Below are positions 1 through 7,865 of a stretch of DNA of 64,000 bases, piece by piece. Positions within the stretch are counted from its first letter, which is position 1. Each line of letters begins with the position of its first letter. The notes under the pieces were generated by a model. That model was not told the DNA's origin and did not search any database. It worked only from the letters and a program-made list of their open reading frames with translations. A program made the position numbers and the translations under genes. Origin of the DNA: JBCAXA01 sp039183535 (GTDB lineage Bacteria; Pseudomonadota; Gammaproteobacteria; Steroidobacterales; Woeseiaceae); assembly GCA_039183535.1 (NCBI GenBank), contig JBCDBO010000001.1, positions 1 to 64,000 on the forward strand. The letters are read 5' to 3'.

Positions 1-110
1 ATGTATCGGACCCGCTAATGATTCGCCGCGATCAATACGCTTTTCACGGCCCAGCAGTAACCGATAGCGCCGTTTAGATCGACAACCCGAATGGGGAAGA
101 TGTACCGCGG

Positions 111-503
111 CTAGGCTCCGACATCACAAACCTCTGAGCGTGTGAGAAATCGCCGGCCAGTGCCGTTGTCGAGCGAGAACATACCGCCCATGCCAACGAC
201 AACGTCGATGATGAGGTTGGTATGCGCCCAACGCTCGTATTGTCGAGCACTCATGTAAAACGGTACGCCACCAATCTCGCCGAGCAGTTGATCGTTAGCG
301 CCCAGCGGGAAGTCACCGCGCGGCAAGCACATCGGTGAACTCCCATCGCAACAGCCCCCCGACTGATGAAAAATAAGATCATCACCGTGGCGTTTCCGGA
401 TCTCGGCAATCAACTCAAGCGCAGCGGCGGTGGCTGTCACACCACCGCCGCTAGTCTGTGTGACTCCGCTCAACTCAGAAGAATCCCATCGGGTTCTGAT
501 CAT
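111..503 (-). CDS. DUF779 family protein
   Basis: This is a small soluble protein of 130 residues. The central HQSGGCCDGSSPMC stretch and the following GEIGGVPFYM segment are the signature of DUF779, a family almost always encoded directly after an aldehyde dehydrogenase of the AldB type. That is the arrangement here, because its start overlaps the end of the dehydrogenase by about 29 nt on the same strand. The Cys-Cys pair and neighbouring Cys suggest metal binding or redox activity, but no reaction is established for the family. A GTG at 440 would give a start nearer to the family norm and would remove the overlap, so the N-terminus is uncertain. Partner function with the dehydrogenase is an inference from context. 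Confidence 0.85.
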   Translation of the reverse strand: MIRTRWDSSELSGVTQTSGGGVTATAAALELIAEIRKRHGDDLIFHQSGGCCDGSSPMCLPRGDFPLGANDQLLGEIGGVPFYMSARQYERWAHTNLIIDVVVGMGGMFSLDNGTGRRFLTRSEVCDVGA

Positions 504-2022
504 AGGAAACCAACAAGTTTTTAGTTTGCCGATAATGCGCCAACATCATTTTGTGGTTCTCGCGGCCGATACCAGACTGCTTATAGCCACCGAAGGCAGC
601 ATGTGCTGGATAGTGGTGATAGCAGTTGGTCCAGACTCGGCCTGCTTTGATCGCTCGACCGAGGCGGAATGCCCGGTTGCCGTCGCGTGTCCAGACACCG
701 GCACCTAAGCCATAGAGCGTATCGTTGGCAATCGCCAGTGCATCGGCCTCATCCTTAAACGTTGTCACGCTGACGACAGGCCCGAAAATCTCCTCTTGAA
801 AGATGCGCATCTTGTTGTCACCTTTGAAGACTGTTGGCTGGATGTAAAACCCATCTTGCAACTCGCCAGACAGCTGAGCGCGCTCACCACCGGCGAGCAC
901 TTCGGCGCCTTCCTCGCGACCGAGCGACAAGTAACTGGTGATTTTCTCCATTTGCTCCTGTGAGCACTGCGCACCCATCATTGTGTCGGCATGCAATGGG
1001 TGGTCTTGCACAATGGCGTTAACACGTTCGAGCGCACGTGCCATGAAGTCATCGTAGATAGACTCCTCGATCAATGCACGACTCGGGCACGTACAGACCT
1101 CGCCCTGGTTTAGCGCGAACATCGTAAAGCCCTCCAGGCACTTATCGAAGTACGCATCGTCTGCATTCATGACGTCGGCAAAGAATACGTTCGGACTCTT
1201 GCCGCCAAGCTCCAACGTGACCGGAATGATGTTCTGGCTGGCGTATTGCATGATCATCCGGCCAGTCGTTGTCTCACCCGTAAACGCGACTTTAGCGATA
1301 CGATCGCTTGAGGCCAGAGGCTTGCCAGCTTCGAGCCCAAATCCGTTAACGATATTAACGACGCCCGGCGGCAGCAGATCGCCGATCAGCTCGAAAAGCA
1401 CCATGATCGACGCTGGCGTTTGCTCGGCCGGTTTTAGTACGACGCAATTCCCGGCAGCTAGTGCTGGAGCCAACTTCCAAGTTGCCATCAAGATCGGGAA
1501 GTTCCACGGAATTATCTGGCCGACGACGCCCAACGGCTCATGGAAATGGTAGGCGTAGGTTTGTTCGTCAATTTCGGCGATCGACCCCTCTTCACCGCGA
1601 ATGACGCCAGCGAAGTAGCGGAAATGATCGATAGCCAATGGTAAATCAGCGTGTGTTGTCTCACGGATTGCCTTGCCATTATCGATACTCTCCGCCGCTG
1701 CTAGCATCGGCAAATTTTCTTCGATCCGATCAGCGATTCGATTGAGAACAAGCGCGCGCTCGGCTAGCGACGTTTTGCCCCACGAGTCTGCAGCAGCATG
1801 CGCAGCATCGAGAGCGGCAGCAACGTCGTGCTCGTTCGAGCGGGCGATTTGGCAGAACGGCTGCCCCGAGATTGGCGTGACATTGTCGAAATACTCGCCC
1901 GACTTGGGCTCGACAAACTCACCGTTAATGAAATTACCGTAGCGCGCTTTCGTGTACGGGTTGGTCAGGTCAAACTGCGACAAGCTGAGGCTCAGCGCGT
2001 TTACATCATGCGGTTTGTTCAT
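475..2022 (-). CDS. NAD(P)-dependent aldehyde dehydrogenase (AldB-like)
   Basis: This is a cytoplasmic aldehyde dehydrogenase of 515 residues, the usual length for the family, which oxidises aldehydes to carboxylates with NAD(P)+. The catalytic glutamate lies in LELGGKSP (E271) and the nucleophilic cysteine in NQGEVC (C310). The IPWNFP segment near residue 171 and the FTGETTTG loop near 247 belong to the cofactor-binding fold. The NQGEVCTCPSR context and the following DUF779 gene place it with AldB/acetaldehyde dehydrogenase II-like enzymes. The start is supported by an AGGAGA ribosome binding site just upstream of the ATG. A HAD-like gene lies upstream on the same strand, separated by 229 nt, so the dehydrogenase probably has its own promoter. 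The exact substrate cannot be told from sequence. Confidence 0.93.
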   Translation of the reverse strand: MNKPHDVNALSLSLSQFDLTNPYTKARYGNFINGEFVEPKSGEYFDNVTPISGQPFCQIARSNEHDVAAALDAAHAAADSWGKTSLAERALVLNRIADRIEENLPMLAAAESIDNGKAIRETTHADLPLAIDHFRYFAGVIRGEEGSIAEIDEQTYAYHFHEPLGVVGQIIPWNFPILMATWKLAPALAAGNCVVLKPAEQTPASIMVLFELIGDLLPPGVVNIVNGFGLEAGKPLASSDRIAKVAFTGETTTGRMIMQYASQNIIPVTLELGGKSPNVFFADVMNADDAYFDKCLEGFTMFALNQGEVCTCPSRALIEESIYDDFMARALERVNAIVQDHPLHADTMMGAQCSQEQMEKITSYLSLGREEGAEVLAGGERAQLSGELQDGFYIQPTVFKGDNKMRIFQEEIFGPVVSVTTFKDEADALAIANDTLYGLGAGVWTRDGNRAFRLGRAIKAGRVWTNCYHHYPAHAAFGGYKQSGIGRENHKMMLAHYRQTKNLLVSYDQNPMGFF

Positions 2023-2189
2023 GCGACACGTCTCCTAGCAGAACGAAGATTCGGATTCGAACGAGCGGTGCTGTTCAAACACGTATCGCAGACGGGGGCG
2101 CTCTGTCACAGCAAAACAGGACCCCCCGTCCAACGCGTTTGCTGTGCACGCTTACTAGACGGTAGTACGTCGTCTGCCCCAGCGCAACC

Positions 2190-2223
2190 GTGACGCCGTT
2201 ACAGCCAGCCAAACCGGCGTCAC
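2190..2223. other. Inverted repeat between HAD-like and aldehyde dehydrogenase genes
   Basis: GTGACGCCG at 2190-2198 pairs perfectly with CGGCGTCAC at 2215-2223 across a 16-nt spacer. There is no T-run on either side. It lies in the 229-nt gap between the end of the HAD-like gene and the start of the aldehyde dehydrogenase, so it could be a weak terminator of the former or an operator for the latter. Function is unknown. Confidence 0.4.
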
Positions 2224-2251
2224 CGAGTGAAACCTATGCCGAACCGAGCGC

Positions 2252-2917
2252 CTACGGCACGGTAAAGCCCGCAACGGTATCCACGCGCTGATCTGCGGCG
2301 GAAAAGTCTTGCCCGCGGGTATACTCGCCCGGCACCGCCACCGTATAAATTCCGGCCGCCTTGGCCGCCGCGACCGACGCGGTGCTGTCCTCTAGGGCGA
2401 GCGCCGCGGCCGGCTCGATACCGAGCTTACTCAGTGCCGCCTGGTAAACATCCGGGGCCGGTTTCGGTTGCTCGGCATCAGCGATCGTCAGTATGGCCGC
2501 GAAACGTTCCAACGGTAACTCATCGCCGGCTGCTGCCGCGATAGCGTCGATATTTTCGCGAAACGTGGTTGTCACGAACGCGACAGCGATTCCGCGGGAC
2601 AGCGCGTCTTGCACGAGCGGCGCGACGCCGGGGCGCAATCGCACCGGGCGTGATACGACCTCTTCGCAGGCTAGTATCGTTTTGCGGGCATGGATTCGCT
2701 CAATGTCGGCGTCGGACAATGACGTTCCAAGCTCAGCCGCAAGGGTACGTAAGCGTCGCTGGCCTCCCGGAGCGCTTAGCAGCTCTCGGTAACGTGCCTT
2801 ATCCCAATGCCAGTCAAGATTTGCTTCGGCCATGGCCTGGTTGTAAGCCCGCCGCTGAATATCCGATGTCTCTGCGACAACGCCTATCGATCCGAGAAAT
2901 AATGCTGTTATGCCCAT
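2252..2917 (-). CDS. HAD-superfamily protein lacking the catalytic aspartate (CbbY/Gph-like)
   Basis: This 221-residue protein has the fold signatures of subfamily IA haloacid dehalogenase-like hydrolases: a helical cap, a motif II threonine in FVTTTF, a motif III lysine in EQPKPAPDVY, and the motif IV acidic pair in ALEDSTASVAAAKAAG. Motif I, normally DxDGT with the nucleophilic Asp, reads LGSIGVV here, so Gly9 and Ile11 occupy the two Asp positions. It is therefore unlikely to be a normal phosphatase. I recall similar LGSIG-type sequences as a subfamily in other Proteobacteria, which would make this conserved divergence rather than decay, but that needs a search. The frame is otherwise intact. 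It lies upstream of the aldehyde dehydrogenase on the same strand. Role unknown. Confidence 0.8.
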   Translation of the reverse strand: MGITALFLGSIGVVAETSDIQRRAYNQAMAEANLDWHWDKARYRELLSAPGGQRRLRTLAAELGTSLSDADIERIHARKTILACEEVVSRPVRLRPGVAPLVQDALSRGIAVAFVTTTFRENIDAIAAAAGDELPLERFAAILTIADAEQPKPAPDVYQAALSKLGIEPAAALALEDSTASVAAAKAAGIYTVAVPGEYTRGQDFSAADQRVDTVAGFTVP

Positions 2918-3161
2918 GACACTTACGCTGATGGCGGATCCGTCAAAAGGGCGGGACGATGCATCAATGCTACCGACGCCGCCACGTTAATAGCCTGGAC
3001 GTAACGTCGAACAGCGCTATCTCGTGCGCTGTCGAGATCCTGACGAAATCTACGTAGCCGTTTTTTGAACTCGCATCGGCAAACAACACTAATCCGATTG
3101 GGAGGACATTGGCCGGCCAGTAATAGCGTGGTGTTGCAACGTCGGCGGGCTTAGCGCCCGC

Positions 3162-4475
3162 TCACTGCGCGATAACGGTATCAAGGAATCGAAGTACGTG
3201 GTCATTAAACGCATCGGGCCGCTCCCAATAGATCATATGACCGCTGTTCTCGATGGTCGAAAATGTAGCGTTCGGAAAAGTCGCCGCGTATTCCATGGCA
3301 ACCGCCTCCGCTTTGTAGTCGCACGGACCGCGCATTATCAAGATAGGCGTTGCAGCTTGCCGCAAGGCAGCCCGCGGATCAGAGCGACTGGCGCTGAGTG
3401 ACTTGCCCGTCATCCGATTTGACCAAAACCCGTAACCCCGTGAGCGCACATCGACACCGTCGATGCTACAAACCGTGTATGGCGTATAGAACTCATTGGC
3501 TACCACGTCGAAGAACGACCCAAGCTCACGGTCGCTTGCGTACCGCGCGGCCGCCCACGGACTCACTTCAGCGAGGAGGATTGCTGCGTGCAGCCTCGGC
3601 TGCCCGACGCGCTCGTCGAATCGCTGTTGCTCTGCAGCAGTCATGCGATCGTCCAAACTACCGTCACTGTTGTCAGGCCACGCCGGGTAGTAAATCGGCC
3701 CGGCACCCGAGAATATGGCGGCAGCGACTCTACTCGGGTGCCTAGCGATAAAATTTGCCCCGAGCGATGCACCCCATGACGAGCCGATCAATACAACTTG
3801 GCGCGTACCGATCCGGTCGATTAGAGCATCGAGGTCAGAAACATGGCGCTCGAGCGTATAGTCGGCCGGATCCCTAAGACGATCAGACAATCCGCCTCCG
3901 ATCTGATCGTAAAAGTAAAGGGTAAAACCGCTGTTGCTGAGCTGTGAAATGGCGTCGACAGTCGGCTGCAGGGCAACGCTATAGGCCCCGGGACCCCCGT
4001 GAAGGAAAACAATGGGGAGCTCTTGTAAAGGTTCGATGCCGGAGACGGTGCGAACGGCAATGTTAGATCCCGTCGGTAAGGACCACATCGTAACGTCGGC
4101 GGGAAGGACCCGCGTAAACTGCTCCTCGCCAGGAACAAGCGGTTTTAGCAACGCGAAATAGGTTGCACTACCCACCAGCAATGCAGCCACCGTAGCCACG
4201 CCCGATGCATACCCACGTTGCGCACCGATATTCAATAAGCGCAACGCGACAATAACACCGAGATAGACGACGACAAACGCTGTCGCCGTGCTTCCGATTA
4301 CAGCAGTAACGGTCGAGCGGAACGCGATGGATACGGCAAAGCTTATGAGCATTGCGAGAACGATCGCAACCAGCAATGTTACGACTACCAGCAACGCGGA
4401 TAGCACACATCGGACAAGCCAACGCCATCGGCTTGGTGTCGACGCGGCACTCATCCAAGCTGTAAAACGCGACAA
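3162..4475 (-). CDS. Membrane-anchored alpha/beta hydrolase (proline iminopeptidase-like)
   Basis: This is a 437-residue protein with about three hydrophobic N-terminal segments (roughly residues 18-50, 55-81 and 90-110) followed by an alpha/beta hydrolase domain. The domain carries the HGGPG oxyanion motif (159-163) typical of the prolyl iminopeptidase/S33 group and the nucleophile elbow GSSWGA with Ser233. It also has a plausible acid in RGPCDYKAE and the catalytic His in ENSGHMIYWE. The domain is expected to sit on one face of the inner membrane. Substrate is unknown; members of this group include aminopeptidases and general esterases. It stands alone, with 244 nt to the HAD-like gene and 249 nt to the divergent VOC gene, and neither gap shows another gene. 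Confidence 0.85.
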   Translation of the reverse strand: MSRFTAWMSAASTPSRWRWLVRCVLSALLVVVTLLVAIVLAMLISFAVSIAFRSTVTAVIGSTATAFVVVYLGVIVALRLLNIGAQRGYASGVATVAALLVGSATYFALLKPLVPGEEQFTRVLPADVTMWSLPTGSNIAVRTVSGIEPLQELPIVFLHGGPGAYSVALQPTVDAISQLSNSGFTLYFYDQIGGGLSDRLRDPADYTLERHVSDLDALIDRIGTRQVVLIGSSWGASLGANFIARHPSRVAAAIFSGAGPIYYPAWPDNSDGSLDDRMTAAEQQRFDERVGQPRLHAAILLAEVSPWAAARYASDRELGSFFDVVANEFYTPYTVCSIDGVDVRSRGYGFWSNRMTGKSLSASRSDPRAALRQAATPILIMRGPCDYKAEAVAMEYAATFPNATFSTIENSGHMIYWERPDAFNDHVLRFLDTVIAQ

Positions 4476-4724
4476 GTGAATGGAGTCACTATTTGCAAAC
4501 CACGCCGGATCATTTGGCGCAGTGTTGCACGCATTGGCTTGCGCCTACGTGCGTTTGCGGTGAGTAGCCGGGTAGCAGCGACGAGTGCCCTGGGAATGAT
4601 TTACCGTCCGGGCTGGTACAGGGCGACCGGCGCTACGCCGATGTTACTTAGCAACGATGAGTCTGTCGGCTGTCACCGTTACGTGGTAAGCATGTAAGCT
4701 CACTAGACACGATAGAGACAACCG

Positions 4725-5096
4725 GTGCGACTAAGCAACATTACCCCGATTCTGCGGATCTTCGATGAGGCAAAAGCGAGGGAGTTCTATATCGACTTCC
4801 TCGGCTTTTCGGTCGATTTTGAACACCGCTTTGCAGACGATCTGCCACTGTACCTGGGCTTGTCATTGTCCGAGGTAAACGTTCACCTGTCGGAACACCA
4901 TGGCGATAGCTGTCCCGGCGCGGCGATACGGGTCGAGATTGACGACCTCGATAAACTGCAGCAAGCCCTCAACGAAAAACGCTACCGGTACGCGCGACCT
5001 GGAATCCAATCGACGCCCTGGGGAACACGAGAAATGTCCATCCATGATCCATTCGGTAATCGCCTCACGTTTGTCGGCTCAAGTACCGCACAATGA
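4725..5096 (+). CDS. VOC/glyoxalase superfamily protein (bleomycin resistance protein-like)
   Basis: This 123-residue single-domain protein has the paired beta-alpha-beta-beta-beta modules of the vicinal oxygen chelate superfamily. Residues 1-60 (ITPILRIFDEAKAREFYIDF and onward) and the C-terminal HDPFGNRLTFV are characteristic. The FGNRL ending is typical of bleomycin resistance protein-like members that bind rather than transform ligands, and catalytic metal ligands are not clearly present. Translation appears to begin at a GTG with only a weak GAGA upstream. The gene is monocistronic. Substrate is unknown. Confidence 0.8.
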   Translation: MRLSNITPILRIFDEAKAREFYIDFLGFSVDFEHRFADDLPLYLGLSLSEVNVHLSEHHGDSCPGAAIRVEIDDLDKLQQALNEKRYRYARPGIQSTPWGTREMSIHDPFGNRLTFVGSSTAQ

Positions 5097-5190
5097 CCGC
5101 GCCGACGGGCTCGTCAAAAGTCCCGTGCCGCATTGACATTCGATGTAATGACACCGTCAATAGCACGACAACGGATTGGGGAGACAGCCA

Positions 5191-5916
5191 ATGCAATTCA
5201 CGAATCGATCGCGCTTGGTAAAGCAGGGTTTGCTCGCCTTGTTCGCGGCGAGCGTGCCATCATGGGGTGTGGCGCAAAATATTGACAACGCGGGAATCCA
5301 CGTAAGCGGCGCGGGCGAAGTGTTGATTGTTCCGGATATTGCAACTATCTCATTCGAAATAAAGAAGATCGGCAATGTCGCTGCTGCGATGAAGTCCGAA
5401 CTGGACGAGATAAGCGCCGCCGTCATGAAGGTTGCAAGGAGCGCCGGCGTCGCCGAAAAAGATATTTCCGCGACATCGGTGCTCATGGTGCCAAATACCC
5501 GTTACAACAAAGGCAACAGTCAAAGTATCGATGGTGTTATCGCGACGCGAAGTATGACCATCATCGTTCGCGACTTAACGTCGTTGGCCGACATCACGAA
5601 CGGAGCCTTGGATGCGGGGATCAATACGATCAGTCAGATTCAGCTCGACACCACCGAACGTGCAAATCTTGAGGACCGCGCTCTGGATCTGGCTGTCGCC
5701 GACGCGCGGCGACTCGGTAAGCGTCTCGCAGACGGTTTCGGTGTGGAACTTGGCAGTGCCTTTAACGTTCGCGCGATCGGCCGCCATTCGGCTCGGCCGG
5801 AAATCGCCCGAACAACGCTGTTAAAAAGCGGCGATGATTCGTACAGCACAGGAGAGATGACGATTCGGCGTGAAGTCGAAGTTAGCTTTTCGATTCTCGG
5901 CAACGCACGACAGTGA
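5191..5916 (+). CDS. Exported SIMPL domain (DUF541) protein
   Basis: This is a periplasmic protein of about 241 residues. The ATG at 5191 is preferred because it follows a GGGGAGA ribosome binding site and gives a clean signal peptide (positively charged start, hydrophobic core LLALFAASV, cleavage near WGVAQ). An upstream TTG at 5176 would place residues before it. The mature part begins with IHVSGAGEVLIVPDIATISF, the conserved opening of SIMPL/DUF541 proteins, and retains the SVLMVPNTRY region and the C-terminal VEVSFSI strand. E. coli YggE and BP26 are relatives with a loosely defined role in stress and envelope biology. No operon partner is evident. The 168 nt that follow hold nothing I recognise. 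Confidence 0.85.
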   Translation: MQFTNRSRLVKQGLLALFAASVPSWGVAQNIDNAGIHVSGAGEVLIVPDIATISFEIKKIGNVAAAMKSELDEISAAVMKVARSAGVAEKDISATSVLMVPNTRYNKGNSQSIDGVIATRSMTIIVRDLTSLADITNGALDAGINTISQIQLDTTERANLEDRALDLAVADARRLGKRLADGFGVELGSAFNVRAIGRHSARPEIARTTLLKSGDDSYSTGEMTIRREVEVSFSILGNARQ

Positions 5917-6084
5917 TGCTGACCGGCACCGTGTATCGTCATGGCCGACAATGGCTGTGAAATACCCGCTGTACCACCGAGCGCAACGCCGTCGTATTCG
6001 CTAGGCCCAGTGGTTCTCGAACTGCTGCGTCGTTGCACAGCGGCGGACCTCCAAAAAAAGTAACAATCAGCTACCAAGGGAACT

Positions 6085-7512
6085 ATGCGTCGAATCGCCA
6101 TCGCGAAGTGGGCCAGTCTTGCGGACCGTGAGCCGATGTTTGCTCTCGTGGGTAACGTCGAGTTGGTCGTCGTTCGTTTCGATGACGATATCGCCGTTTT
6201 ATCCGGCCGGTGTTTACGTAACAGTAGCTTGCTGGTCGACGGGAGAATCGATGGACGGACGCTTCGATCTGGCGACAACGGCGGCGCCTACCGACTCGAC
6301 AGCGGCATCGACGAATACGACGCCGACGTTCGTCTTAACAAATTCTCTGCCTGGCTCGATGCCGGTGATGTCGTCGTCGATGGCGAAGAGTTCGATCGCT
6401 GGTCCGAGGCAAATCCACAAACATACAATCGCGATCGCTTCGTTGGCATATTCACCCAACCGTACGGAGTTGATGCTGAATCGATGCTGCAACGCGAGTC
6501 GGGCCGAGCTGCCCGTGGCAATAACGTCGCACGACCATCGACGTGGACTGATGTTCAGCTGCTGCCGAGCCAGCTCAGTCCTTTCCCATTAGATCCTCAC
6601 GCGCCCGTAGGCACGGACGTAACGATCGGTCCGCTGGCAGCCGAACCGTTGCGCCTCGAAGTTCCGGTGCTTATCGCACCACCCGATAGCAACGCGTTGA
6701 CCGGCGAAGCACAGGCTGCCCTGGCGCTTGGCGTAGCTGACGTTGGTGGCGGAATCTGCAGCGCTAACCATGGGGCACTGGCAAGTGAGCGCTGCATCGG
6801 TGAAGCGTTTGAGCCACTTAACGACGATGCGTTGGCAGCCGCGGACACAGCCAGCGCCTGGCTGTTCACAGCGACCCGAACCACTGTGAGTCGTTCATCC
6901 GCCTGGCCGTCGCGACAGCATTTGCACGACGCGATCAAACAAATACGAGAGCGAACCAACCGTATCCCGGTCGGCATAAGACTGGCAGCGCAACGCATCG
7001 AGGCTGACATTGACGCTGCACTTGAACTCGGGATCGACTACCTAATCATCGACACTACCGGCACCACGGTGCCGGCGGTGTCGCCAGCACTTGCGCTGAT
7101 CCGTGCGCGAGCACACCTCGATCGATCGGCGCGATCGGCCGTGACGTTAATTGTCCAGGGCGGCTTGCGCTCTGCCATGGATTTCACCAAAGCGCTGGCT
7201 CTCGGTGCTGATGCGGTCGCGATATCCAGTGCCGCCGTGAGCGCTGTAGCACCGCAGGTCGCACCGACCGTGCCGTTCAATATTGGCGTCGAACCCGAAA
7301 CAGTCAGCGGCTACATGCCGCTCAACATTGAACAAGGCGCTCAGCAACTCGGGCAGTTTTTGGCGCGCGCTGTCGCAGCAATGCAAACCAATGCGCGCAG
7401 CTGCGGTCGCCATCATGTCGCAGAATTAAACCGCGACGACCTGGTCGCGTTTGACCGCTCGATAGCCGAACTCGCCGGCATCGTTTATGGTGGCAGTGGG
7501 GGGAGACGATAA
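6085..7512 (+). CDS. Degenerate Rieske plus glutamate-synthase-like protein (probable pseudoenzyme)
   Basis: This 475-residue protein matches, along its length, the family of glutamate-synthase-related proteins that have an N-terminal Rieske domain. The retained framework includes CLRNSSLLVDG (43-53), PVGTDVTIGP, RIEADIDAALELGIDYLI, GGLRSAMDFTKALALGADAV and the C-terminal AELAGIVYGG. The cofactor sites appear lost. At the Rieske positions only C43 remains: R45, S62 and N65 stand where His, Cys and His are expected. The FMN-site GEGGM reads ANHGA, the segment that usually carries KGGQGAKTG and ISPPRFPD is missing, and the Cys cluster normally following the Met-Arg-Ala motif is replaced by VAPTVPFNIG. 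The expected motifs are from my memory of the family. It has a good AAGGGA ribosome binding site and heads a coupled operon. A scaffold or regulatory role is inferred. Confidence 0.75.
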   Translation: MRRIAIAKWASLADREPMFALVGNVELVVVRFDDDIAVLSGRCLRNSSLLVDGRIDGRTLRSGDNGGAYRLDSGIDEYDADVRLNKFSAWLDAGDVVVDGEEFDRWSEANPQTYNRDRFVGIFTQPYGVDAESMLQRESGRAARGNNVARPSTWTDVQLLPSQLSPFPLDPHAPVGTDVTIGPLAAEPLRLEVPVLIAPPDSNALTGEAQAALALGVADVGGGICSANHGALASERCIGEAFEPLNDDALAAADTASAWLFTATRTTVSRSSAWPSRQHLHDAIKQIRERTNRIPVGIRLAAQRIEADIDAALELGIDYLIIDTTGTTVPAVSPALALIRARAHLDRSARSAVTLIVQGGLRSAMDFTKALALGADAVAISSAAVSAVAPQVAPTVPFNIGVEPETVSGYMPLNIEQGAQQLGQFLARAVAAMQTNARSCGRHHVAELNRDDLVAFDRSIAELAGIVYGGSGGRR

Positions 7513-7710
7513 ATGGGGCTCGTCATTACCGCGTACCTGGCGGCTGGATTCATTTTCGCGATTGCATTCGTCATCCGAGGTGTCAGCGCGATCGACCCGG
7601 GAGCGGTCGGCAGCAGCGTCGGGTTTCGTTTGCTATTGATGCCGGCAGCGGTTCTTTTGTGGCCATTGCTCGCTGTACGCTGGCTACGCACAGGAACCAC
7701 GCCGCGATGA
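7513..7710 (+). CDS. Small two-helix inner-membrane protein of the redox operon
   Basis: This 65-residue protein is almost entirely two hydrophobic helices (about 3-24 and 36-55) joined by a short loop containing GVSAIDPGAVGSSVGFR and ending in a basic tail WLRTGTTPR. Its ATG directly follows the stop codon of the preceding gene and has a strong GGGGGGAGA ribosome binding site inside that gene. It is shorter than most annotation cut-offs but is clearly coupled on both sides, because its TGA overlaps the next ATG. I recall similar short membrane proteins next to Rieske/ferric-reductase genes in other Proteobacteria. It may be a subunit or assembly factor of the membrane complex; no function is established. 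Confidence 0.75.
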   Translation: MGLVITAYLAAGFIFAIAFVIRGVSAIDPGAVGSSVGFRLLLMPAAVLLWPLLAVRWLRTGTTPR

Positions 7711-7865
7711 AACGCAGCCACCGTGCCGTTCACCACCTGATATGGCTGCTATTAATCCCAGCTCTCGCCACCTTACTGGTCGTCGCTGTACCGCGCGGCA
7801 CAGATCCCAGCGCGGCAAGTAACGGTGACTTACCTGGTGATGTAGCGGCCGGAGAACTGCCGTGA
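7707..7865 (+). CDS. Tiny membrane-anchored protein of the redox operon
   Basis: This is a 52-residue protein starting at an ATG that overlaps the preceding stop codon (ATGA) and ending in a TGA that overlaps the next GTG start. It has a basic start MKRSHRAVHH, one hydrophobic helix at about residues 11-30 and a short acidic or polar tail, which by the positive-inside rule would lie in the periplasm. There is no cofactor motif. Its position between two coupled genes is the main evidence that it is real. It is likely a small accessory subunit of the neighbouring membrane protein. A longer frame starting at 7659 lacks ribosome binding site support. Confidence 0.65.
   Translation: MKRSHRAVHHLIWLLLIPALATLLVVAVPRGTDPSAASNGDLPGDVAAGELP

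Noticed and set aside
1..110. A possible end of a gene at the left edge of the window
   Set aside because: A few codons before a TAA can be read on the plus strand, but there is too little sequence to support a gene.
2090..2130. A possible sigma-54 promoter for the aldehyde dehydrogenase (AldB genes often have one)
   Set aside because: A TTTTGCT element exists on the minus strand, but no TGGCAC-like element lies at the required distance.
4476..4697. A 73-residue plus-strand frame in the gap before the VOC gene
   Set aside because: It has no ribosome binding site, no recognisable motif and begins inside the divergent promoter region; nothing supports it.
5640..6278. A 212-residue minus-strand frame between the SIMPL gene and the redox operon
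   Set aside because: It overlaps both real genes antisense, is very rich in Arg and Ser and shows no domain or ribosome binding site.
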